The notes under the pieces were generated by a model, which ran no database searches, was not told the DNA's origin, and saw nothing but the letters and a program-made list of their open reading frames with translations. Shown one piece after another: positions 46,004-55,758 of a stretch of 64,000 nt of DNA. The number at the start of each line of letters is the position of its first letter. The stretch's first letter is position 1. The translations under genes were made by a program, and so were the position numbers. The DNA comes from Atkinsonella hypoxylon (Eukaryota; Ascomycota; Sordariomycetes; Hypocreales; Clavicipitaceae): assembly GCA_000729835.1 (NCBI GenBank), contig JFHB01000026.1:62001-126000 (forward strand), written 5' to 3'.

Positions 46004-46958
46004 TTAGGAATTCAAGCGATCGCCCGCCTTGCCAGAGTGGAATGGCGGCGCGTCAATGGATGTGACAAAGGCAACAGCAGGTCGGGTGCTGTCTTGATCG
46101 CACGTCTGTTGAAGAAACTCGTCTATAGTCTGCGCGCACAATTTGACGGCTAGTCGTTGTGAATGGAGCAGAGTCGAGTTGGCGCTCGTATGGGACCCAT
46201 CATTTTCTTTGCTTTGGGGCAAACTGACCTGGCGACTCAGTTTCGCAGTTTGAAGGACAGGATAATAGGGAATGTTCGAGTCGGGACCCATTCGGCCGCT
46301 GGCTACATCCCAGGTTTCATGGATTGGGAACTGCGCGGGATCTATGCGCCTCGGCCTGGTCTTTGAACTCGCCTACTCGCTCTTTGTTCCGGACGCCAGC
46401 GACAACAGCCGCTTCGTATCGTAAATGATGAGTCGCAACCGGGGTCTCTGCCGAGGCCTGTTTGACGGCTGCCAGCGCATGGGCCATGGGATGAGCGGTC
46501 GCCGCGCAAGGCGAATTGCGGCTGTTTAATGTCCTCGACCTCTCGGCTGTCGTTGGCGATTCAAGACGTCTTGTTGTCGCTCGCCGTATGGTCATCGAGG
46601 ACTACGAACACCCTGTGGCTGACGCCGGTTCTTGCTGGGTATGCATCCAGAGAGGAGTCGAGTGCTTCGTATGCTTCTTGGAAGTCATCGTTCACAAACG
46701 GGGACTAGAATGAGGGCTCATGGCATCATTGACGTCTGTGATTAGTTTTGACAGGTCTTGCTTGGCAACGAGCGCGAGTGGAGGGATGGCAGGAGGTCTG
46801 CAGATCTGAAGCGTCGTTAGCATCGTGATGCGCGTCATGAGACGTACGGACTTTTAGGCGGGGAACTTAATGTAACGGACCTGGGTGTCGATGTCTGTGG
46901 TGACTACGATGGGAAACTTGACGTCCTTGGCAGAATGGCTGCGCAGAGTTGGGCCCAT
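46004..46958 (-). pseudogene. decayed gene of unknown family
   Basis: Starts at ATG 46958 (MGPTLRSHSAKDVKFPIVVT), with an intron-like GTCCGT...GCTAAC...CTTCAG that joins to a frame reading PPAIPPLALVAKQDLSKLIT. A shift in a run of C then leads to FVNDDFQEAYEALDSSLDAY and VSHRVFVVLDDHTASDNKTS, stopped by TGA at 46561-46563, after which the frame still reads IANDSREVEDI. Two more frames carry later protein-like parts (VATHHLRYEAAVVAGVRNKE at about 46420; LAVKLCAQTIDEFLQQTCDQ at about 46110). Domain composition faintly recalls fungal DUF6924-type proteins, which I cannot confirm. At least two frameshifts and one stop argue against function. Confidence 0.5.
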
Positions 46959-46970
46959 GGTCAAGTTTTG

Positions 46971-47619
46971 AGCGATGCGGCGACGATGAGAGTGATTTAG
47001 CCTGATGTGCAATCTAGCGCAGAGTCGCGGAATATTCTGTCAAGTCACAATGATGGTCCGACTCGTCGCTTTTTTTCTTTCAGTTTCAAATGTGTAGTGA
47101 AGTCTCGGAGTTTTGTCAGATAAAATGCATGATACTGAATTGGGAACAGTGAGGTGAGAGATATGTAAGGATATTATTGATGGACGCATCAGACGTCGAT
47201 TCACCAACGCAATCTCATGGTAGGGAACAACAGCATTGGTTACATTTTAGTCTCACAGGTGGCCCCAAACTAGGGTTATCGTTCCCAAAATCCTCATCTT
47301 CAGGCAGCTGCCGTCTCCCATGGCGACCACCAGCGTTGCGCTTCCTGTCTCCGCCACGAGGATCGGGATCAGACGCCGGTGCCGAGCCACATGCAGTCAA
47401 GGAGAATGGAAAGCCGGATGTGGCGCGGCGACAACACATAACTACCAGGAATCACCCAGGTAGCTGCGTTAGACAAGACCTTCCAATGAAATAAGGTTAT
47501 ATTATATCGGGAAGCCGCAGTCTAGGTCACGACCGAAGAGCCTATGCATGTCAACAATGACCAACACGAAGAACGAAACCTCTCGCGATACCGATATACA
47601 ACCCTGCCGAAACCGTCCA
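46971..47619. other. gene-free stretch upstream of the decayed gene
   Basis: Contains the 3' side of the methyltransferase gene. A 105-codon plus-strand frame at 47177 is not convincing. Confidence 0.45.
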
Positions 47620-48478
47620 TCAAATCGGAGGATCAGTAAGGTTGACATAACGAACACCACATATATTCTTCTTGGAGACGACTCCTTTCTCATCCTTCGA
47701 AATGCGCCACACGGACTGCATAACGCCGCTCTCATCATCGTCAACCGGGATAAACATGCTACACCATCGTCAGCTCGCTTACTCTGCGTTACCATGTACA
47801 AGGGAACCTACCACCCCGGCGCCTTCAGCTGCTCCATCAAGCGGTCGTGTACCTCCGTAGCGCAGGCGCCCACATGAATCACATCCCACGCCGTCCCATA
47901 CTTCTCCTCGCCCGGCCGAGCAGGCTCCCGCCAGCCCAGCCGGCCATCGCCCAGCCTGAATCTCACCCTTCCCGAATCCAGAAATCTCCTTCCTTCGGCG
48001 CTCTTCCGCATGTTGGCCTCCCCGAGCTGCTGTAGCGCAGGCACGTGTTCTAAGCCCACGACCAGACCTCTTTCGCCCACCAACTCGGCCATCAGGTGCG
48101 TAAGATAGCCTGAGCCAGATCCGATGTCTAGCGCGCGGGGCGCCGGGTTCGCGAGCGTCGGCACGAGGTGGCATATGACGTTCTCGATGGCCATGGCGTG
48201 CATGTGTGGTGCTGAAATGGTAGCTTGGTGTCCGATGGGTTGGGGGGAGTCTTCATACGCGGATGCGGGTGCGTAGTGAGCTCTGTCGAGCTGCCCGATG
48301 GGACTGTCAATATTTTGTGCGCAGTTGGCGTGGGAGAATAGTGGTAGATGTCAGGCTGTATGGACGTTCTTCCTACCTTTAAAAAGGCTTCTTTTGCTCG
48401 CTCGTCGGTTATGAGGCCGTTGCGCCACATGTTCTCGATGAGCTGCGCATTGGAAGTGCCAGAGCAGCGCCACGCCAT
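47620..48478 (-). CDS. protein-L-isoaspartate O-methyltransferase
   Basis: 239 residues from exons 48377-48478, 47812-48290 and 47620-47758; introns 86 bp (donor GTAGGA, acceptor GGGCAG) and 53 bp (donor GTAGGT, acceptor GGTGTAG). The enzyme transfers methyl from S-adenosylmethionine to isoaspartyl residues to start repair of aged proteins, in the cytosol. Starts MAWRCSGTSNAQLIENMWRN as in eukaryotic PCMTs. Exon 2 carries DRAHYAP, the PIGHQATISAPHMHA substrate-binding block, motif I LDIGSGSGYLT (residues about 88-98) and WDVIHVGACA. The last exon gives MFIPVDDDESGVMQSVWRIS and ends GVRYVNLTDPPI. GCMFIPV replaces the more usual GRM/GGTM at the exon 2-3 junction. Confidence 0.93.
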
Positions 48479-49333
48479 GGCCAAACTCTGTCTCCGGTTG
48501 GCAGGTAAGAATGGGATGATTTTGTTCCAGTGCATAGACCTGTTGAGTGGGCAAGCCTGCTCGAGTGGAAGCCCAGTCTGGATGCTGCCGTGATAGGTCT
48601 CCTGTTAGAAATGGTGGGCTGTGTGTTTCTGGGAACCAGAGCAGAATCTCGTCGAACTATGTGATCTTCCACAAGTCGTATGGTATTTCTGCTGTGGCCA
48701 ACTGTCCTTCGATGGGATTATAGGCGTTCCGCCGCTGGGGTTTCTAGGTGTCGACATGGTTACATGGCAAGGTTGTCATGGATGAGATTGTGGCAACTTC
48801 GGACTACGGTCCTGCGGGGCATCCAAGTTCAAACCCCGTCCCGCGTTGCTGACGTGGTCAAGATTCCACCATCGTTTGGGAAAACCACTCGCAATGCGTT
48901 TTCTGGCTCTTCGGGACTGGGTAGTATTATAAACCGTGAACGAAATACGCCAAATATGTAGCTCATCATATTTCCCAGCGTTCTCACAGACTCATTATGT
49001 ATTCACTCCCGCCTAGGCAAAGAGATAATATGCGATTTCACACATAGCACCGTCGGGAAACATAGCTACGTACTGTATATTCCTGAACTTGAACAACCTA
49101 GCGGATATAAGCGGACTTTCTACGTGAATTTGCTGGGTCTCAGTCGCCGTAAAGATGGTTATCTCAATCAAGGAAATGCGCTCGAATTGCGATATAAGTG
49201 GCAAATCATTTTCTATCCCGATTTCAGTACGGTAAGCACAAAGCAACCAACGCCTTCCAATATGAAATGCTGCCATAGGTGATCCAATGCTTAATTTCAT
49301 TGTGCACAGGTCCAGCCGAGTCCATGTACAGCT
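48479..49333. other. intergenic region between PCMT and Bsd2-like genes
   Basis: PCMT promoter and Bsd2-like 3' side. A 95-codon minus-strand frame at 49013-49300 has an ATG but no recognisable features. No RNA gene seen. Confidence 0.45.
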
Positions 49334-50466
49334 TTACACAACGCGCTCGGGGCTTTCTCCTTCCGCAACAACAGCAACCCCGAGGCCCCGATCAGGACTC
49401 TGCAACACCAATTGCTCGTGTCGTCGTGCCTTCAAGAACTCAGCTATGCTTTTGATCAAGATGAACCAGCCGACTACCATCAAAACATATGCCATCCACT
49501 CGCTGCCGGTGATTGTGACGGGGCCACCATCAGCCACTTCACCCGACTGAAAGTCGTGAGAGTTCGGGTCGGGGGGAGCGGCGTAGCCGTCCGGACCACT
49601 CATGACAGGTGCCCCGCCACTTCCGGAGTCTTTCATGTAAAAGCCATATTGAATGAGTGTGATTCCTAATCCGGCACGAGAACCATTCTTTGCGGCATGC
49701 GTTGAGTGTAATAGATATGTGAGCAAGAAGCCAACGAGCTGAAAAGACGTAGATATCATTCCATTCCATATAAAAGAGAACACAGAGCCGACCGGCATGC
49801 CATCGACATAAACTTCGTCAAGTCCGCCTATACCTGGCGCAAGGATGGTGGTTTCCCAGTACGGAGGCGCGGCGTCAGCTGCTGCTTGTTCGTATGACTG
49901 CTTCGATTAGAGATTGCTCTTGACCCAAAACACGCAGCAATACTGGCAATCTTACCGGAGGCATCTCATCCTTCTCACCGTCTGTTCGCTCAGGCTTTGC
50001 AGATAAGTTGGCGAACACACCGTCAGAGCCAACACCACCACCGATAACGCGAGTTCGAGAGGTCGAAGGAATGATCCGTTGTACCGAGATCGATTGCATG
50101 CGCAACGCATTGCTGTCAGTAGCTGGTGCACCAGAACAGGCGGAAGTGGGTGTGGGCGGTGTTGAATTTTGCCTCATAAGGCGTTGTCTGTCATCAATTT
50201 CTTCATCGCTGCCGTCTTCATCACTGTCGAAGGCGTCTGCTAGATCTGGATCGACTCGATTTCGCTGTGTAAAAGAGGAAGCTCGTGAGCGGAATGAGGG
50301 AGGCGGCGAACCGGGCACAGGGTGCATAGCGCTGTGGTTGAGGGACGATGGGATATCATCGTCATGATCGTTGACCTGCCATGGATCAGAATAATGCTAC
50401 ATAATATGCGGCATTTTCCCATCATGATTTATCACTTACCCTTTCGTATCTTCCGGGGCCAGACAT
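49334..50466 (-). CDS. Bsd2-like metal-transporter trafficking adaptor (NDFIP family)
   Basis: 336 residues from exons 50440-50466 (27 nt, MSGPGRYER), 49956-50375 and 49334-49897; donors GTAAGT and GTAAGA, acceptors TGGCAG and AAGCAG. Bsd2/NDFIP proteins are Golgi-endosome membrane adaptors that recruit Rsp5/Nedd4 ubiquitin ligases to metal transporters and other cargo. The N-terminal half is cytosolic, Ser/Pro/Asp-rich. A PPSY motif (Rsp5 WW ligand; residues 148-151) is created exactly at the exon 2-3 junction and is followed by YEQAAADAAPPYWETTILAP. Three membrane segments follow: VFSFIWNGMISTSFQLVGFL, GLGITLIQYGFYM and WMAYVLMVVGWFILIKSIA. The HAAKNGSRAGLG loop is typical of the family. 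Confidence 0.9.
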
Positions 50467-51422
50467 CGCGAAATTATCAGAGGATCGAGGTAAACTCCTA
50501 ATTGTCGACAAGAAACGTCCAAAAAAAAAAAAAAACAGGAAAAAACCGAAATCGACTTGACGAAATCGCCTAAGGAAAGAACAAGGTTAAATTTCCAACC
50601 GGCGCACGGGCGTGCTGGGAAACGTGCTTGCGATGAGAACAATCGCGATCAACTAAAAAGAGGAGGCGAAATCAGAGACAAACTGCAGAGAGGCAGAGAA
50701 AGAGGATGAGGATGAGGATGAAAAATGAAAAGGATCCGCTGGATGAAAGGGTATCTTGACTGGCGATGGATGAGGGCCAAGAGAAGTGGACTTGGACGAG
50801 AATGGGTAACTATTGTTTTCCTGCTAATAGGAGCCAGCTGACGCATTAGTGGGTCGGTCAACGAGTGCGTCCACTGTTTGTCAACACCTGAACCTGAACC
50901 TGCCCTACACCCAGCCAGGCCATGTGGGTCGAAGAATTAACCGGGACATCTTGGCCACGCATGAAATTGACACTCTGGCTGCTAACGGCCACGGTGCACG
51001 CATTTAACGCCTCCTTTCAAGAATAAATACATGCATAGCTAGAGAAGTAGAAACTATAGAATTCTGTATATCTGTTTTTGTGATTCAACCTCAAATCTCG
51101 GCCTCGAGGGCATTAATTCAATTATTCGACACCAATTTGCTGGCTGTGCCGTATGTCCCAGTTAATCTGTCAGGCCCCTTGCCAGGCTGATTAGGCAGCC
51201 GGCGCAGGCGATGCAAGGTGGAAGCCCCTGGAACCTGGAACAGCTGCCCGGCGTCATGACAAGTTTCAACGAAAACCACCAGCCAATCAGAGACCACCCG
51301 CACAAAAAGGACGACTCATAGATTAGACTTTGGCATGACATTGGGCCCCGCCCCCGTGAGCCGACGTTTTCTTCCTCTTGTTTCAAGACGTTTCGACATA
51401 GAACCAAACTTTTTCAATCACC
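50467..51422. other. divergent intergenic region between Bsd2-like and UQCC2-like genes
   Basis: Promoter for both. Holds a 15-A tract near 50521-50535 inside or near the Bsd2-like leader. No gene seen. Confidence 0.5.
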
Positions 51423-51917
51423 ATGTCTCGCTCCATAGCGGTACGGCGCTTCAGTCAAAGTGTTTAGGCTTTCTCGCCTCTCTACGTAGCCAGCTGACCA
51501 TGAGACCTAGCGCCGCATTTACGCCGACGTGTTCGCCAAATGGCCGAGGCAAGATCTACGGCCAGATTATCAACTCCAAGATGTCCTTCGCACGGCGGTC
51601 GAAGAGCGCTACAGAAACTTCAAGCCTTCGATGGAGGCTGAGGAGACGCTGAAGGCGAGGGCGCTTCAATTCCTCGTGCAGAATCAATACAATGACAGGG
51701 TACGCTGTTTGGACCGAGCAGGCATGTTCTGTGCTGTTGCTGGTGCGTCTTGAAAGCTCACGCGATGCCACAGTTTAAACTGCAAGGGCGAATGCTGGAA
51801 CCGAGGAGCCAGCCGACGTATTTTCAAGACTTGGTGAGGGAAATTGAGGAGGCGCCTAGACGGACATGGCTTGAGCGGCTGGGCAAGCGGATATCGGGCA
51901 TGATTCGACTGCAATGA
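51423..51917 (+). CDS. complex III assembly factor (UQCC2/Cbp6/Mnf1-like)
   Basis: 116 residues from exons 51423-51440 (18 nt, MSRSIA), 51511-51699 and 51774-51917; introns 70 bp (donor GTACGG, branch GCTGAC, acceptor CCTAG) and 74 bp (donor GTACGC, acceptor CCACAG). Proteins of this type bind newly made cytochrome b with Cbp3 in mitochondria and support assembly of the bc1 complex. Recognisable segments: RRIYADVFAKWPRQDLRPDY, LQDVLRTAVEERYRNF, the C-terminal LEPRSQPTYFQDLVREI and TWLERLGKRISGMIRLQ, which I know from fungal annotations of this factor. Convergent with the citrate carrier gene 383 bp downstream. Confidence 0.78.
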
Positions 51918-52300
51918 AGAGACCTACAGACATACAATACTCACTCCACTACCTCAACGATAAGAAGATGGGAACCGAGGAGCGAGCGAATTGATGTAAT
52001 AGTATAAAACCCTTGTAAGAGTGGACTCGACACCAAAGACCTGCGAAAGGCGCTTCGAATACCCGCGCCATATGCGCACCAGTGTAGAAAGAGCGAGCGG
52101 AATAGAATCGCGGAAATACCTGATATTCATCTCTATATTGCAATTTATCGTACCGCTATGATACTCAATCAACCTGTATATGAGCACATGTGTCAGATCG
52201 TTTCATGCTCAAGTGTCCCACAGAATAGCTCCAACCGCAAAATGGGCAAGGCCCGGCCCGCAACCAGGGCAATGATACTCTACGCGTCCAATGTCCCCCA
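51918..52300. other. convergent 3' intergenic region
   Basis: Shared 3' UTR space of the UQCC2-like gene and the citrate carrier gene. Nothing else seen. Confidence 0.55.
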
Positions 52301-53498
52301 TCAAATGTACTTCATCTCCGGGTCCAACCTGTTGAACAAATCCATGCTCTTCTCATACATGGTGAAGACGATACCACCGCTCAGCACCAACCGCGCCAAT
52401 CTGGGAAGCGCGCCGCTCCAGAAAGTCAGGACACCTTCTTGCTTGAAAATCATGCTAGCACACCGAAACGTATTGCCGTATTGCTGCCGCGCCTCGATGC
52501 TCTGCATGCGCGTCTTGATCGTGTCCAAAGGCTGGGTGACGAAGACGGTGATGAGCCCTGCGACGCCACCAATGGCGAATGTGCCGACGGCGCCGAGCTT
52601 CTCGCCTGGCGCGGTGTACGACTCGGCCATTTGCTTGAGGAAGGTGTATGATCCGAATCGTGTCGCACTGTTGGCGGCCTGGCGGGCAGTCGTGGGAACG
52701 AAGCCCTGGAAGAAGCCCCGGAGGCCTCGTTCGCGGGCAATGATGGGCACGGCGTGGAGGAAGCCGCGCATACGGGGTTTTGCAGACTTCTTGTCATCTA
52801 TACTGTTACAATTGTCCTTGTCAGCTAGCATTGATTTGATGAAGATGTTTTCCCCCAATGCGGTGCATACAGCGTCGTCTTGATGCTCTCCGTTGGCGTG
52901 ACGGCCAGTAGTGACTCGGTGACACCGGCACCGAATCCTGCAAGCACGGTTCGGGGCCCAGAGAGCTTGCCGTTCTCATCGGCCAACAGTTTCTTGTACT
53001 GATCGAAGGCGACGAATCCTGATTCAAGCGGCATCTGTCAGCGAAGGGTTCTCTAGGGTTCGCGGAGACCGCAAGGCCCGCTCAAACGTACGAATGCCCG
53101 CCTTGGCGGAGTTTCCGATGATGAGCGTTGTGCACCCGGCATACCACTGCTTTCCAAACGGCGGCCATGGCAGTTTCTGGCCTTCGGCCAAGCGTCTGTT
53201 GAGTTGGGATCTTGTCTTGGCGACTATGTACACCAATTAGTTCTCGTCGAGCAGGTCGTGCGGACGCGTCGCTACGCTGCGGTCACGGAAAGGAGTCGTA
53301 CATTCGGCCGGGTATGTGATTGCTGATTGAGGTTCGTTTCGTCAGTAGTTCGTTTCGATATTGCTGCGGAGCTCAGTCAGGAACGAGTGACGCACCAATC
53401 TCGATAGCTCCAGCCGTTGCGCCAGCAAGAACAGATCGCGTAGCACTTGGACTCTTCTTCTTCTCCGGGTTGGCAGGATCCTGTGGTAGAGAGGCCAT
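52301..53498 (-). CDS. mitochondrial tricarboxylate (citrate) carrier
   Basis: 301 residues from exons 53396-53498, 53302-53322 (21 nt), 53092-53223, 52871-53018 and 52301-52802. All junctions rejoin the carrier sequence in frame; donors GTGCGT, GTACGA, GTACGT, GTATGC. Inner-membrane exchanger of citrate for malate, supplying cytosolic acetyl-CoA. Three mitochondrial-carrier signatures are present: YPAEFAKTR (formed across exons 2 and 3), TPTESIKTT and QPLDTIKTR. Six helices and the sequence FVPTTARQAANSATRFGSYT identify the Ctp1 group. I begin at ATG 53498 (MASLPQDPAN); an in-frame ATG at 53609 would add 37 residues not usual for carriers. Confidence 0.92.
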
Positions 53499-53949
53499 GA
53501 CTTCGATCCGTTCGGGCAGCCTAGTTTCGGGGTGGGGGGGAAATTGGTCAAGCGCCTGAAGATGAAGAGGGTGCTCGTTTTGAAGCCAGTCACTTATTTT
53601 CTGGACCATGTGCTGCTGACGAACTGCCGTGCGTTTTTGGTCCGGTGCCGCCCACTTTGCAACGCCATGACCGGGCCTTGACCGGAGAGCTGACTACATG
53701 CATGCAAATGGCGGGCGTGCCTGTGTAATAAATATTCTGTATCACGCAGGCAGTAAGCCAGGTACCTCACGTGTTGCTTCCAAGTAGATTGAGTGATTGA
53801 GTCATATGCAAAATTAATCAAAGTCTAGTAGTCTATTCGGGTCCAATCATCATGAGAATCTGCACAGCAGTCTCTCAGGCAAATGCAAGTGCTCCTCCAT
53901 CAGGCTAAAGAGTCTGGGCACAAAATTTCCCCACCTACACATATAGTCC
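53499..53949. other. intergenic region between citrate carrier and siderophore transporter
   Basis: Promoter of the carrier gene and 3' side of the transporter gene. Nothing else seen. Confidence 0.5.
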
Positions 53950-55758
53950 TCAGCGACTGGCATCGGTTTCAACTTCTCGCGCTTCCTCTTGCACCTGCTC
54001 TTTGGATAGCTTGGGGTTTCTCAACGCCAACGAAAATGCAATCATGGGAACGCACAGGAGCAGTCCGGCCACACACAACAGCCGCTGCACAGACTGGTAG
54101 CTCTCAATGATGGCGCTTCGAATTTGCGTCCCGACCGGATACTGCGCCACTACCGGAAAAGGGGAGTTGTACATGTCTCTGGCCAGCGTCGCATTTGGCT
54201 GAAAGTTCAGATTCGCTTGTAGTCTCGGATAAAGGGTCTGGCTCCAGATTGCTCCAGCCAAGCTTGTGCCAAACGCGCTTCCAATGTTGTAGAAGGACAA
54301 ATATAGGCCGGTCAAGATGGCGACGTGGTCTCGTGAGGCTGATGCTTGAATCGATGCCTGGGTCGGATATGCAAATAAGCCACTCGCCAGACCGAGAAGC
54401 ACCTGGCCGCTCATTATCCCTGCCTGCGAACGCGACGTTGCTCCACCGGGAAAGTTGTAGAGAACGACAAAGGCAACGGTGAACAGGACTGTGCCTCCAA
54501 CAATAATTGCCTTGAGTCTTCGGATTTTGTACACGATCCCTCCTATAGTAATGCCGCTAATGACGCTAAAAAACGAGTAAAAGGATAAGATGCGTGTAGC
54601 TGTACCGATGGAGAAGTCGAATGCTACAACGAGAATGGTGTACAAGTAATTGCCTTGAACATACCAGGCAAAGTTCAGCAAGCTCCTGACGGCCAAAGCA
54701 GCCCAAACCCCACGATCTGACAAAAGTTGAAAAGGCACCAGTGGAGTACGAGCTCCCCGACGTTCCCACATGACAAATACTGGGATGAGGGCGAGTCCGG
54801 CTGCCAAGGATGCCATAACAAGCGGATTTCTCCAGTGCCAAGTCGTACTGCCAATAACTGACATGGGGGCGAGAATAAGGCTGAAGCTCGCAACCATGGT
54901 CAACAGACCTACACTGTCCAGCTGCTGCGACAATCCACATATCGCCTTGCCCAGGCCCAGGAAGTCCCAGATGGTTTCCAAATTGTCGGATGCGCTGCCT
55001 GCTTTAAAAGACACACGCCTGTCAATTCTGTGTAGGGTTAGGAGCAGCGGTAGCGAACAAATCGGGTATATAAAGCACCACATCCCTATGCCCCATCGCC
55101 AGGTCGTAACCGCCAGCACTGCAGACGTCACACTGCCACTCATCCAGGTATTAATAACGAAGGGCAAAGCTGGGATGTAGCTAAAGAAGACCCTCGCTCG
55201 CATAGACGAGAAGTCGGCAATCAGGACTTCGAGAAGCAGCACGATGGAGGTGTATCCGACTTGATAGATGATTGCGCCGGTGCAGAAAGCGTATACGGAC
55301 GATGCAGTAGACTCAATGGCCATGCCCAAGACATAGCATATAGTCGAGGCCAGAACGACCTCGAAGCGACCGAAAATGTCGGCTACTTTCGCTGCTGTAG
55401 GCTGCACGGCAACGGCAATGACGCTTCGCAAAACATTTATCATCGACAAGTAGGAATGTAAGGAGAAGCTAGAGGTGGCATAAGGTTGGTACGTCGAACG
55501 AACTTGGCTTTCCAGGCCATAGGCGTAGCCGACCAAGAAGATGCCGAAAAGTAGCCAGTTCCGTTCTGCAGAGGTGATTTGAGAAGCAACGAGTTCCACA
55601 TGAGCTACCCCGGCGGCTCTGTCTTGCGAAGCAGAGCCGCGAGGAAGAAGGGCTGACCTCTCGTAAGCGCCGTCATCGAGGGCTCGACTGTTTCGAGTGT
55701 TTGTCCAAGGGCGATATGAAGATGGGCCAAGTAATCGCGTTTGGCCTGGGCGTGACAT
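53950..55758 (-). CDS. siderophore-iron transporter (MFS, SIT/ARN family)
   Basis: 602 residues, intronless, from ATG 55758 (MSRPGQTRLL). About 14 hydrophobic helices. Family-type segments: LESQVRSTYQPYATSSFSLH after helix 1, AKVADIFGRFEVVLASTICY (loop 2-3), YQVGYTSIVLLLEVLIADFS and RNPLVMASLAAGL. It should take up ferric siderophore chelates with protons at the plasma membrane, like Sit1/MirB. The hydrophilic N-terminus carries acidic and Ser-rich sequence, and the C-terminus is rich in Glu (KEQVQEEAREVETD). No siderophore synthetase is next to it, so it may use exogenous siderophores. An iron-regulator-type GATA site lies 427 bp upstream. GTG-initiated upstream extension is possible but unsupported. 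Confidence 0.88.
   Translation of the reverse strand: MSRPGQTRLLGPSSYRPWTNTRNSRALDDGAYERSALLPRGSASQDRAAGVAHVELVASQITSAERNWLLFGIFLVGYAYGLESQVRSTYQPYATSSFSLHSYLSMINVLRSVIAVAVQPTAAKVADIFGRFEVVLASTICYVLGMAIESTASSVYAFCTGAIIYQVGYTSIVLLLEVLIADFSSMRARVFFSYIPALPFVINTWMSGSVTSAVLAVTTWRWGIGMWCFIYPICSLPLLLTLHRIDRRVSFKAGSASDNLETIWDFLGLGKAICGLSQQLDSVGLLTMVASFSLILAPMSVIGSTTWHWRNPLVMASLAAGLALIPVFVMWERRGARTPLVPFQLLSDRGVWAALAVRSLLNFAWYVQGNYLYTILVVAFDFSIGTATRILSFYSFFSVISGITIGGIVYKIRRLKAIIVGGTVLFTVAFVVLYNFPGGATSRSQAGIMSGQVLLGLASGLFAYPTQASIQASASRDHVAILTGLYLSFYNIGSAFGTSLAGAIWSQTLYPRLQANLNFQPNATLARDMYNSPFPVVAQYPVGTQIRSAIIESYQSVQRLLCVAGLLLCVPMIAFSLALRNPKLSKEQVQEEAREVETDASR

Noticed and set aside
48825..48845. tRNA-like T-arm sequence near GTTCAAACCCC
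   Set aside because: No acceptor or anticodon arm can be folded around it.
53499..53609. 37-residue extension of the citrate carrier
   Set aside because: In-frame ATG exists at 53609, but the carrier family normally starts near MASLPQDP and the extension lacks a carrier-like or presequence pattern.
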